The notes under the pieces are model-generated. The model searched no databases, had not been told where the DNA came from, and saw only the letters and a program-made list of their open reading frames with translations. A stretch of DNA of 64,000 nt. Source: Candidatus Manganitrophus morganii. Lineage in GTDB: Bacteria > Nitrospirota > Nitrospiria > SBBL01 > Manganitrophaceae. The stretch lies in contig JAJHOH010000001.1 of assembly GCA_021651055.1 (NCBI GenBank), positions 682,001 through 746,000 on the forward strand, read 5' to 3'. The translations under genes and the position numbers were made by a program. Shown here one piece after another: positions 1 through 8,234 of the stretch (its first letter is position 1; each line of letters begins with the position of its first letter).

Positions 1-697
1 TCGCGACAAGGATCGGCTTGCTGATCCGGGCCTCCCCCTCCGAGCTGTCGGCCGGAGTCACAACGGCATAAATTGTATCTCCGCTTCGGAACAGCTTCCC
101 ATCCAAAGCCTCCCCCTGATCTCCGTCGACGAGTTTGTTGTTCACATACCATTGATAGCGATACTCGACAAAGTTCCCATCGGCGTCGAACGATTCTGCT
201 GCGACCCGGACCGGCTCGCCTACGGTCGGTGCGTCCGGAACCAGTTTGAGGGCCGTTAACTTTGGCGGACGGTTGCCGATTCGAACAGGCATACTACGGA
301 CAGGAACTCCAACACTGGTTCCGCTTGTGGGAACAACCTCCACTTCAACAAGGTCTCCTTGCCGAAACCCCGCTAACGGAAGAACCGGCTGATCGCTTAC
401 CTCTTTTCCATTCACCCGCCAGAGGTAGCGATACAAGACCTCTTCTTGACTCGCGTGCTCGCTTGTGATCTCCGCTTGTAGAACCGAACCAAGGTCGGGC
501 TCGGCGGGGAAAACCCGAATCTTTCCGAGTCTTGAGAGGGCAATCAAATTCGACGCCCCGGCGGCCTCCTCCCTCTCCTCGTTTATCGGAAGATCCTTTT
601 TGCTTACGGAAGCGTTTTCTCCTCCTCTTGGTAGAACGAAGAAGAGAAGCAGGAGCAAGAGTCCTCCCATCATTGCCAGACGCACTTTACCCTTCAT
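1..697 (-). CDS. Membrane-anchored protein with Ig-like repeats (partial, runs off left edge)
   Basis: The reading frame opens at ATG 697 and stays open to base 1, giving at least 232 residues, so the C-terminus is missing. The N-terminus (about residues 1-25) is a lysine/arginine-capped hydrophobic segment followed by PRGGEN, which looks like a signal anchor rather than a cleaved lipoprotein signal. The rest has two or more repeats of an Ig/PKD-like fold: each contains a Y-x-YxWxVN(G/N)K strand and a GD-x-(V/I) strand (LYRYLWRVNGKE near residue 92, EYRYQWYVNNKL near 185). It lies 35 bp after pilY1 on the same strand, so it probably belongs to the pilus operon. Such domains usually bind other proteins outside the cytoplasm. 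I do not recognise a named family; a pilus accessory role is inferred from position only. Confidence 0.75.
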   Translation of the reverse strand, partial: MKGKVRLAMMGGLLLLLLFFVLPRGGENASVSKKDLPINEEREEAAGASNLIALSRLGKIRVFPAEPDLGSVLQAEITSEHASQEEVLYRYLWRVNGKEVSDQPVLPLAGFRQGDLVEVEVVPTSGTSVGVPVRSMPVRIGNRPPKLTALKLVPDAPTVGEPVRVAAESFDADGNFVEYRYQWYVNNKLVDGDQGEALDGKLFRSGDTIYAVVTPADSSEGEARISKPILVA

Positions 698-732
698 CAC
701 CCCTATCTTCCCTTGCTGACTTCTCTCCGGGC

Positions 733-3700
733 TCATTCTGCCGATATCTCCTTAAAGACCTTTGTCCCCTGCCGGACGGAGCTACTGGTCTTGATATCAT
801 TGATCTGTAGAATCTCTCCCGTGCTACTCTGGACGAACCCGGTAATCGTATTGTCGCTGACGACGACGTTCACCTTGGATGCAACCCCCGTCCCCAGGTC
901 TAATTTCCGTTTAACGGTGGTGCCGTCCGACTCTAAACCGATGATGCTGGTCGCCGTCGAGCCGGTAAAAGCGGTTCCTGTTTGGAAATACATCGCATAG
1001 AGGGCGTTTGTCCCCTGGACCGAACAGACATCTGTCGCGTTCGGCTTAAAGGTGGTCGCCGCGACGATCCCTCCCAGGATGGTCGCTTCATGGAGCACCC
1101 TTTCCCCTCCTGTGAGGGTGATATACCATCCCTGCTTTGATGCCATCGCAGTCACCAAACTTGTCAAGGTCGTCGCGCTACCGCAGGACGCACACGCGCC
1201 TCCGACGGAAATGGACGCGCTGGTTGCATCGAAGAGATCGGTCGACGGCACCGCGGTGGTGGGACAAGATGGCTCCCAATCACTTCCGTCCCAACACCCA
1301 TTTGTTCCGCTTTCCTTGATTCCGTAAAGCCCATGATTGCTGGTGTCGGTTTGATCGCTCGACGTCCCGGTGCTGAAATATCGGCCGGTGCCAAAAAAGA
1401 TCCAGAGCCGGTTGTTGTTATCCATCGTCGCCGTCGGCTTGGATAGGACCGGCTGTCCCGGATTATACAAGACGTTTAAATCATAGGATGAAAAGTCGGC
1501 CGATTTCATGACAAGGCGGTAGACCTTTCCTTTCCACCCGCTTGAATAGTAGGTCTTCCCGATGTAGAGAACATCGGTATCGTAATCGCGCGGAAGATCA
1601 AAGGATGAGGGATCTCCCATGAATGCATTCGTATCGGCCGACGAACCGTCCGCCTGAATTTTTTTGACCAATGCACCGGTCTTCAAGTTGACGATATAAA
1701 TCCAGCCTTTATCGCTGATGGTCGTCTCAAATTTGTTTGTCGATCCGCTGGTAGCCCGCTCTCCTCTGTACGTGGTCGGACCCGATCCGAAGGCCGCGTA
1801 CCAGACCGGGGTGCCCGAATTATCCATCCGAATGACTGCCGGCCAACTGCCGGTAAAGCCCATGTCTCCTTCTTTGTAAACCCAAAGGAGCGTCGGGGTC
1901 GCCTCCGGATCGGTGATATCCAAAGCAAAATAGGCGGAGCGGAACCGATTCTCGCCTGCATCGGTCGTGTCTCCATCTCCATTCAGATCGACCTTGAGTA
2001 CCCCTCCTCCCAGCCGCATGCTTCCGATGAGGATTGTCGCCCACCCCCCCGGATGAACGCAGGTGGGGTCGTTGATATCCGTGGCGCATGCCGCTTCTTG
2101 TGTATAAATCTGCACGTCCGCGATTCGGGGGCTCCCATCGACAAAGTAGACATGCTTGTTCCGATCATAGTCTGTTCCGGTCAGCCACTTCAGATGGGGA
2201 AGCAGTTCTTGAGGGATGAATGCCCAGAGTTCCTCTCCCAACAACTCTCCGCCATTCCCGTCCTCGTCGGTGAGCGTAAACCAACTATGTTCCACATCAT
2301 CCGGGGTATCGGGATCATCTCCTCTGTGGAAGAATCCGGCATTAAAAGCATGGAGCATGCCATCGTTGGCTCCCACATAGACGACATGCCGCCGGTCTTT
2401 ATACTTCTGATAAAATCGATTGTACGTGGTATCCTGATAGCGGAGATCAAAACGCTCCGACGGGCCGCCGACCGAGACCGGGCTGGAATAAACGATGTCT
2501 CCCAACCGCCATGTTGTGTCGGCGGTTCCCGACACGGTCACTTCCCGCGCCCGGTATCCCGTCACCTTTTCTCCTCGAATAAAGTTGATGATGTTGGTCC
2601 CCTCTGTCGAATTCGAAGCCCGGAGGTAAGGCCGCAGCGTCGCCTCGTTTGCGGCATTGAATTCGATAAATTCACCATCAGCGTAATCCACAACCCCGTC
2701 GGGGGACGTGAGTGAGTCGGTCCAGGTATAAATTTTCCGGGGGTTCGTGGAGGTGTCCCGCTGCGCCAGCTTTTTCCCCGCCTCCCAGATCGGGTTCATC
2801 TCACTCAACGTGATCACCTCGGGGGTTCCGGTCGGATCTCCGTTCGCGTCGACGTTGTAGCGGCGAACCCGCGTCTCCTGGTTGGTGCTATCAAAGAAGG
2901 TCTGCACCACCTTGTCCGCATTGGTACCCGATAAGACAAGCGCTCCGTCTTGATTGCTATCTTCCCGAAGCTGGCCGTCGGCATCGAAGAAAAGCCCCTG
3001 AAGATAGCCGAGCCAGGCAATCTCCTCGGTTCCCTCGAAGATGGAGGGATAGAAGTAGGCTTGATAGATCGCCCCCTCTCCTCCGGAAGAGGTGGCCAAC
3101 ACCGAAACCGATGTTCCGGAAGAGGACTTGGAGAGGATGTCGGCCAGCGCCTCGGTCAGCTTCGCCTCCAGCTGGAGCGGATTGTCGGCGCGGTAGAAAG
3201 TGTCCGGGACGCCATCATTGTCTTCATCCCATTCTTTCTGAAGATCCGGAGTGCCGCTGGCGTTCGAGTCTTCGAAACCGCCATACTTCGCCGCATACCA
3301 GAGGGGATCTTTAAGAAATCCGGAGGACGAACTAACCGCCGTAAAGGTCCGCTCGACGGAGGCGGTTTCATTCCCATCCGATGCACGGTCGCAGTCGGTG
3401 CCGCCGGCCAAGGACCCGCCGCAACGGAGGTCATAAATATCATCTGCAGTGACTGAGGCTGAGATGGAGACACCCGAGATAATGTAACCCATGAATCCGG
3501 TATGCCCCGCATTCGCGTATAATCCCTTCGTCTTCACCGTGATCGTCGTGTTGGTCTTTTTGACGTAGATCCGATAGCGTGTATCAAGGTCATAATCGCC
3601 CCCCTCCTCGGAATCGTCCCAGAGGATGTCGAAGCAGTCTGTATAGCCGTTCCCCTGCTCCGTCGTCCAATCGGCATCGTTCTGGCAATACTGAAAATCG

Positions 3701-5520
3701 GCGATCTGCCCCTTCGAGTTGTCGCCATGCTGCCCCAGCGACGTACATCCGGCCAGAGTTGTATCCGGACAGCCGTCATGAAAGATCGGAAGAATTTGAA
3801 CCGGGAAAGCCGTAGCCGGATCCGGACCCACCTTGAATTCCAAGGTCGGAACGCTCGACCCCGCCGCCACCACATAGGTGGTCATCTTCTGATCTCCCTG
3901 GATCGCATTCAGATCGGTGGTCTTCGCGTAATGCGCCAGGCCGGCGATGTAAAAAGATCCCTGTCGCGTCGGCTCTTCAACACAGACCCCTCTGACTTGT
4001 CCGAAATTGACAACACCTGATGCGGGCCCTTTAGGGGTGCATTTATTATCGGCGGTTCCCTGATATTGGCCGACAAAAGCCTGGTTGACCCCATCCAACG
4101 TATTAATACCTGAATTGGTAATTAACGTTTGTACACTGGGCGTATCACTGGTGCTGATGGTTGTCGGCCAGTAGGAGCCGGGGAGATGATCCGAATCGTA
4201 GGAAGGGGTTAGATCGCTAAAGATCAAAGTAAACGGCTTCGTACAGTAAGGGCACTTGGCACAATTGGTACAAGTGCCATATGGATCATACCATTGGGTC
4301 TCTTCATTAAAGTTCGCATCATTCACATAAAATTGAGAGGTATCGTCGCTTCGCCCCTGATAATACCGGATGGTTTCATAAAGCATCTCCCCGATCGGAT
4401 TTCCCCAAATATTGGTGCTGGTGTAGCTCCCCCCCGCGGATACGCCATAAGGGCTGCTGCTGCTCACGGTTGGGAAAGTGTAATTCGTCGTCGCCTTGAA
4501 GCCGTTGAGCGTCTTGATGATTTCCGATGAACTTTTGATCATTCCGTTCGCATTATCGATCTCTGCAAGCATATCGGACATATTGCTTCGGAGAACACCT
4601 CCCGCCTTGCTCGCCCCGTAGGAACCTGTGAGTAGGCCAAATTTCATTTGGGAAACATCGTCGGAGGTATCCACTGTCCCCTTTCGATCCACTCCCAACT
4701 TCTGCAACACTCCCACCGGTTTGTACCCGGACGCCGAACTGCCTTGTTTGTATTCCTGGCAGTTTGGATCGAGCAAAGACGTAACGCAAACCAGAACATC
4801 GACGTTATACGTATAGGTCGGACCCAATGCCGTTGGTGATGCCGCCTGTTCCCGGATACGACACTGGGCCACCTCCGTGCTCGCCGAATAGGGGAAAGCG
4901 CCGTTCACGATCATGACCAACGAGCTCGTCGCCTGCGAGCCGGTACCGGAGGTATTCGTGTTACAGAAGGTAATTGCGGTCCAAGCGTTAGGGGTGAGGT
5001 CACCGATGTCGGAACCGGTATAGACCTTCGCCCAAGAGTGGGCATCCCGCGGAAGGGTCGCTCGGCTCAGGACGGTCGTGGTGCTCGTATCGACCGTCCT
5101 ATACCCTCCATAGAGAACCTTTCGTATAATGTCGATTCGCGCCATCGTAGCCCAGTTGAGAAAGTTCCCGCTCCATTTGGCGGAGCAGTAATGCAAGTTC
5201 GCCCCCGTCGCCGCGGCAGACGGCTCAAACCGACTGCTGGAATAGACATAACACTTGTTGCTGTCAAAATAGCCGTAGTAATCGATCGTGTCTTTATAGG
5301 TCGTATCAATTGTACCGTCTTCATCAAGGTCGATCAGATCATTGTAAGCCTTGTAGAAGAGCTTGTGATCCTTCGACATCATGAACATGACCCCAGGAGG
5401 AACGCTTGCGGAGACAAAAGGGGGAACCGACGAGTAATCGGACAGGACCTGAGATGAGGCCGGGGTACTAAACGCCACCACCCCGACTGCAATGAGAAAC
5501 GCGCTGATGATTCTTTTCAT
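733..5520 (-). CDS. pilY1: Type IV pilus tip adhesin / assembly protein PilY1
   Basis: PilY1 sits at the pilus tip with the minor pilins, promotes pilus extension and often adheres to surfaces. The 1595-aa reading starts at ATG 5520, because a strong GAGGAGGGA site precedes it and a signal peptide (MKRIISAFLIAVGVVAF) follows; an in-frame upstream extension to 5799 has no such support. The C-terminal PilY1 beta-propeller is recognisable from YVGANDGMLHAFNAG (about residue 1045) onward. Calcium-loop-like sequences are DLNGDGDTTDAGE (1178-1190) and DEDNDGVPD (near 765), and LDEDGTID lies near the N-terminus. An unusual CTNCAKCPYC motif occupies 417-426. The protein is clearly longer than Pseudomonas PilY1 (about 1160 aa). 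It is last in the fimT-pilV-pilW-pilX-pilY1 order, 70 bp after pilX. Confidence 0.95.
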   Translation of the reverse strand: MKRIISAFLIAVGVVAFSTPASSQVLSDYSSVPPFVSASVPPGVMFMMSKDHKLFYKAYNDLIDLDEDGTIDTTYKDTIDYYGYFDSNKCYVYSSSRFEPSAAATGANLHYCSAKWSGNFLNWATMARIDIIRKVLYGGYRTVDTSTTTVLSRATLPRDAHSWAKVYTGSDIGDLTPNAWTAITFCNTNTSGTGSQATSSLVMIVNGAFPYSASTEVAQCRIREQAASPTALGPTYTYNVDVLVCVTSLLDPNCQEYKQGSSASGYKPVGVLQKLGVDRKGTVDTSDDVSQMKFGLLTGSYGASKAGGVLRSNMSDMLAEIDNANGMIKSSSEIIKTLNGFKATTNYTFPTVSSSSPYGVSAGGSYTSTNIWGNPIGEMLYETIRYYQGRSDDTSQFYVNDANFNEETQWYDPYGTCTNCAKCPYCTKPFTLIFSDLTPSYDSDHLPGSYWPTTISTSDTPSVQTLITNSGINTLDGVNQAFVGQYQGTADNKCTPKGPASGVVNFGQVRGVCVEEPTRQGSFYIAGLAHYAKTTDLNAIQGDQKMTTYVVAAGSSVPTLEFKVGPDPATAFPVQILPIFHDGCPDTTLAGCTSLGQHGDNSKGQIADFQYCQNDADWTTEQGNGYTDCFDILWDDSEEGGDYDLDTRYRIYVKKTNTTITVKTKGLYANAGHTGFMGYIISGVSISASVTADDIYDLRCGGSLAGGTDCDRASDGNETASVERTFTAVSSSSGFLKDPLWYAAKYGGFEDSNASGTPDLQKEWDEDNDGVPDTFYRADNPLQLEAKLTEALADILSKSSSGTSVSVLATSSGGEGAIYQAYFYPSIFEGTEEIAWLGYLQGLFFDADGQLREDSNQDGALVLSGTNADKVVQTFFDSTNQETRVRRYNVDANGDPTGTPEVITLSEMNPIWEAGKKLAQRDTSTNPRKIYTWTDSLTSPDGVVDYADGEFIEFNAANEATLRPYLRASNSTEGTNIINFIRGEKVTGYRAREVTVSGTADTTWRLGDIVYSSPVSVGGPSERFDLRYQDTTYNRFYQKYKDRRHVVYVGANDGMLHAFNAGFFHRGDDPDTPDDVEHSWFTLTDEDGNGGELLGEELWAFIPQELLPHLKWLTGTDYDRNKHVYFVDGSPRIADVQIYTQEAACATDINDPTCVHPGGWATILIGSMRLGGGVLKVDLNGDGDTTDAGENRFRSAYFALDITDPEATPTLLWVYKEGDMGFTGSWPAVIRMDNSGTPVWYAAFGSGPTTYRGERATSGSTNKFETTISDKGWIYIVNLKTGALVKKIQADGSSADTNAFMGDPSSFDLPRDYDTDVLYIGKTYYSSGWKGKVYRLVMKSADFSSYDLNVLYNPGQPVLSKPTATMDNNNRLWIFFGTGRYFSTGTSSDQTDTSNHGLYGIKESGTNGCWDGSDWEPSCPTTAVPSTDLFDATSASISVGGACASCGSATTLTSLVTAMASKQGWYITLTGGERVLHEATILGGIVAATTFKPNATDVCSVQGTNALYAMYFQTGTAFTGSTATSIIGLESDGTTVKRKLDLGTGVASKVNVVVSDNTITGFVQSSTGEILQINDIKTSSSVRQGTKVFKEISAE

Positions 5521-5590
5521 GTTCCATCCCTCCTCATGCCGGCTGTCCAACTTCAATTCATTCCTCACCGCCGGCATATCAGTAACACTC

Positions 5591-6190
5591 CTATGAGCAA
5601 TTAAAATAGGCGGACCCCACGTTCGACTGCGTGGACAGGGGACCGGAAGCGACAACATTGATGTTGTAAATGGTTCCGGTGGTGCACCCTGTTCCCCCTG
5701 TTTTCTTGTGATAACCGATCGAGAATTCGTCCAACTCGGAACCGGGAAGCGTGGCGGGCCCCTCGTAGTCAATGTCAACCCGGAGCGTCTGACCGTCAAG
5801 CGCCGTGATCGTCAAGTCTGGATTGCTCGCGGCCGCATCATCGGACAACGTTCCACCTCCTGTGGCGAGTTCCTCGATTAAATCGACGACGCCGGCATCC
5901 CCGCCCGTTGCGGTATTGTCGAGAACGATTGTGGCCGGATACCCGGTGGGAAGGGCATTGTCCTCAAGGATCTCTTTGATCACCGTGGGAGCGATCTCCA
6001 CCCCTGCACCGGCCGCCTGAAAGGTTTGGGTCGTCCGTCGATTGGTCGCCGAGAGAGTCATTTCGATTCCGCTGATGTTCAGGGCCATCATCAGAAGCGC
6101 GGTCACCAGAACAATCATCAAGACGACCGTGATCAACGCGGCCCCTCTATTTTCTTTCAAACCGGAAAACTTATTAATAAAGAACCCCAT
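5591..6190 (-). CDS. pilX: Minor pilin PilX (set 1)
   Basis: 199 aa. The start chosen is ATG 6190 (MGFFINKFSGLKENRG), which puts a prepilin-like cleavage site (ENRG before AALITVVLMIVLV) about 16 residues in. A longer in-frame reading to 6301 lies inside pilW and lacks a recognisable start. The N-terminal helix has the PilX hallmark: a hydrophobic helix without the GFTLxE glutamate, followed by a SGIEMTLSATNRRTTQTFQAAGAG-like segment (residues about 40-62). PilX belongs to the PilVWX priming complex that recruits PilY1 to the tip. The gene overlaps pilW by 17 bp, indicating translational coupling, and is followed by pilY1. Confidence 0.88.
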   Translation of the reverse strand: MGFFINKFSGLKENRGAALITVVLMIVLVTALLMMALNISGIEMTLSATNRRTTQTFQAAGAGVEIAPTVIKEILEDNALPTGYPATIVLDNTATGGDAGVVDLIEELATGGGTLSDDAAASNPDLTITALDGQTLRVDIDYEGPATLPGSELDEFSIGYHKKTGGTGCTTGTIYNINVVASGPLSTQSNVGSAYFNCS

Positions 6191-7109
6191 GATTCCTGAC
6201 CTCCACCACTTTCGTGACCCACCGACGGTGATACCGATCCGCCGCCGTCCCCGCCGCATGATCCTCCAGGGCCGGACGGGCCGAGATCGTCGCCGTTGCA
6301 CTTGTATCCTGCTGCCTTGCCAGCATCGAGATCCGTACTGCCCGGATTAACGTCGCCGCTCCGGCCGGATTGTCTACGATCGTTCCATTATTCATCAGAT
6401 AGGCAAATTGCAAATCTTCTACACCGGACGCGATCAGCTGGGCCGCACCTCCATTCACCGTTCTAAAGAGCGCCGGCTCCGTCCCATTCATCTGAACCCG
6501 GTAAGCCACCTGCTGTAGCAACATGACGGAATTAGACGAGGTGTAATCCCGATTCAATGGCGTAGCTAAACCAAGACGGTAAGAGCCATTTGCTTCATCC
6601 GTAACAGCGTTCACCACGCCAGTGTAAAAACCATCTAATGTAATCGTCCCACCATTTATGGTTGGGCTTGTAGGATTCGTTCCGGCAAGAGGGGTCACCC
6701 AGATCTCAGCGGCCCCCTCAGCGGCCACCGGGTTGGTGCAGGGAGGGGTCTCGCAGGTGAGCGTTCCGACGAACTGATATCCTCCCCAGAGGGTGATCCG
6801 GTCAAGCCTGCTTGCCACCCCTTCGGGGTCTGCATCGGCATTATTGCTCGGCGTAATACTCGATAACCCAGCGGTCGTCGCATGACTTTCTCCAGTCAAA
6901 GGGTCGAGGAGGCCGAAACCGGCGATCCGAACCTCCCGGCTCAGGATATCGATGGCAACACGCGTTTCACGTTGCATTCCCGTTTTCCGGCTGTGGACCA
7001 CCGAGAAATTGAACGAGTTCGTGAAAAAGCTATACCCCGCCGCCATGACGAATATCGTAATGGCCATCGCGATCAACAGCTCCAACAATGTAAATCCTCT
7101 TTCTTTCAT
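6174..7109 (-). CDS. pilW: Minor pilin PilW (set 1)
   Basis: 311 aa. The start MKERG places the PilD cleavage site after G5 (MKERG/FTLLELLIAMAITIFVM), with the glutamate at mature position 5 needed for pilin assembly. The globular part contains the typical PilW run RETRVAIDILSREVRIAGF (about 45-63). Length fits the family. PilW helps initiate pilus assembly at the inner membrane together with FimT, PilV and PilX. It lies 14 bp after pilV and overlaps pilX. A paralogue lies upstream at 9573-10313. Confidence 0.92.
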   Translation of the reverse strand: MKERGFTLLELLIAMAITIFVMAAGYSFFTNSFNFSVVHSRKTGMQRETRVAIDILSREVRIAGFGLLDPLTGESHATTAGLSSITPSNNADADPEGVASRLDRITLWGGYQFVGTLTCETPPCTNPVAAEGAAEIWVTPLAGTNPTSPTINGGTITLDGFYTGVVNAVTDEANGSYRLGLATPLNRDYTSSNSVMLLQQVAYRVQMNGTEPALFRTVNGGAAQLIASGVEDLQFAYLMNNGTIVDNPAGAATLIRAVRISMLARQQDTSATATISARPALEDHAAGTAADRYHRRWVTKVVEVRNHGVLY

Positions 7110-7123
7110 AAGAGATCCTCTGA

Positions 7124-7597
7124 CTACAAAAGCGTTTCGATCGTAACGCTCCGCGCCGGTGTGCTCGTCCAGGCGACCGTAACGGTGATCAGTTGAACGG
7201 AAGAAATCGGCCCGGCCGCCACAGTGACGGTTCCCCTTCCCCCCGGCAAGCCATAGGGCCCCGCTCGCTCGATCTGCGCCTTCCAGTCGTCATAATCGGT
7301 CTGAAGCATCCCCGCCGAGCCCGGCCGCGTGGTTGAATCGGTTGTGTCAAAACCGTTGTAGCTGGCCAGATTGTCCCGATTGCGGCGCATCTGCTCCACG
7401 ATCCGCTCCGCCGCTGCGGTTGCGGCGGAAACATCGCGGCCGACACGGCTGTTTGTCACCGAAATGGTTTCTCCCGTCGCAATCGCCAGCAGACCGATGC
7501 CGAGGAGGACGGAAGCGATCATCACTTCCAAAAGGGTAAATCCCCTTTCATCCGTCCGCCGAAAAATCTTCCGACTTCTTTTATAAAGGCACCACAT
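7124..7597 (-). CDS. pilV: Minor pilin PilV (set 1)
   Basis: 157 aa from ATG 7597 (MWCLYKRSRKIFRRTDERG). Other in-frame starts at 7603 (ATG) and 7612 (TTG) add only two to five residues, so the exact start is uncertain; 7597 is best spaced from the upstream GGGGG. The leader is long and basic, with cleavage after G in DERG/FTLLEVMIASVLLGIGLLA, followed by the PilV feature AAAERIVEQMRRNRDNL (about residues 62-78). It is a minor pilin of the initiation complex. It overlaps the end of fimT by 17 bp and precedes pilW. Confidence 0.88.
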   Translation of the reverse strand: MWCLYKRSRKIFRRTDERGFTLLEVMIASVLLGIGLLAIATGETISVTNSRVGRDVSAATAAAERIVEQMRRNRDNLASYNGFDTTDSTTRPGSAGMLQTDYDDWKAQIERAGPYGLPGGRGTVTVAAGPISSVQLITVTVAWTSTPARSVTIETLL

Positions 7598-8054
7598 CGA
7601 CATCCCCCACAAAAGTTACACTAACCTGGTATTCTTTCCCGTGGCTGCTCTGAAGGACCACGTTCGCCGGGTTGGCCAGCGGCAGCCCGCGCAGCCCTCT
7701 TCCGTTAAAGAGGATCCCATTGCTCGCCACGTTGACTTGAGACAAGGTCACCCCGCTGCTGAGCTCTCTCACAACAAGAGCCGTCTCCGCCCCGGTGAGG
7801 GTCAGGCTGCGGTCCGTGTCGACAAAAATGGTGTATTCGCCTGCCGCAGCGTCAAATAACACCGTCACCGGCTGGTTTCGATTGATTGCCGTTATCCTTG
7901 CAAACTGAAGATCCCCCTCCAGCTGTGCCATATCCCCCCGGGCTCTTTGGTTCACGACCCAAACCTGAAAATTGGGAATGGCGATCATGACCAAGACACC
8001 GAGGATGGCCACGGCCACCAGCATCTCAAGCAAACTAAAACCTTTCTGATTCAT
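7581..8054 (-). CDS. fimT: Minor pilin FimT/GspH family (set 1)
   Basis: 157 aa. Start at ATG 8054 is supported by AAGGAG six bases upstream and by the leader MNQKG/FSLLEMLVAVAILGVLVMIAIPNF. A longer in-frame reading to 8117 crosses the sigma54 promoter and is rejected. The body has the GspH/FimT pattern: a DLQFARITAINRNQPVTV helix-strand segment (about 43-60) and IxFNGRGLRG toward the end. FimT starts the minor-pilin operon and in some bacteria also binds DNA during uptake. This is the first gene downstream of the sigma54 promoter at 8082-8097. Confidence 0.88.
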   Translation of the reverse strand: MNQKGFSLLEMLVAVAILGVLVMIAIPNFQVWVVNQRARGDMAQLEGDLQFARITAINRNQPVTVLFDAAAGEYTIFVDTDRSLTLTGAETALVVRELSSGVTLSQVNVASNGILFNGRGLRGLPLANPANVVLQSSHGKEYQVSVTFVGDVDVVPL

Positions 8055-8081
8055 TCCGATTCTCCTTGTGCGGAAAGGATG

Positions 8082-8097
8082 TGCAACTCCCATACCA
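8082..8097 (-). promoter_or_regulatory. Sigma54 (-24/-12) promoter for fimT-pilV-pilW-pilX-pilY1
   Basis: Minus-strand sequence TGGTATGGGAGTTGCA fits TGGCACGN4TTGCA, with invariant GG and GC separated by exactly 10 bases. The predicted start of transcription lies near 8071, about 17 bases before the fimT start codon and just upstream of its AAGGAG site. PilR, the likely activator, is encoded at 11391-12770. Confidence 0.82.
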
Positions 8098-8234
8098 GGA
8101 TACCGGATAAGTATCACTTATACTATTTCAATGTAAACAATACTTTAGAGGAATTGCTTAAAGGAGATCTTGTTTGAGGACCTGCTATGAGCCTTAAAGA
8201 TAGGAATCCATTGGGATAGGAACTATGTAATCGG

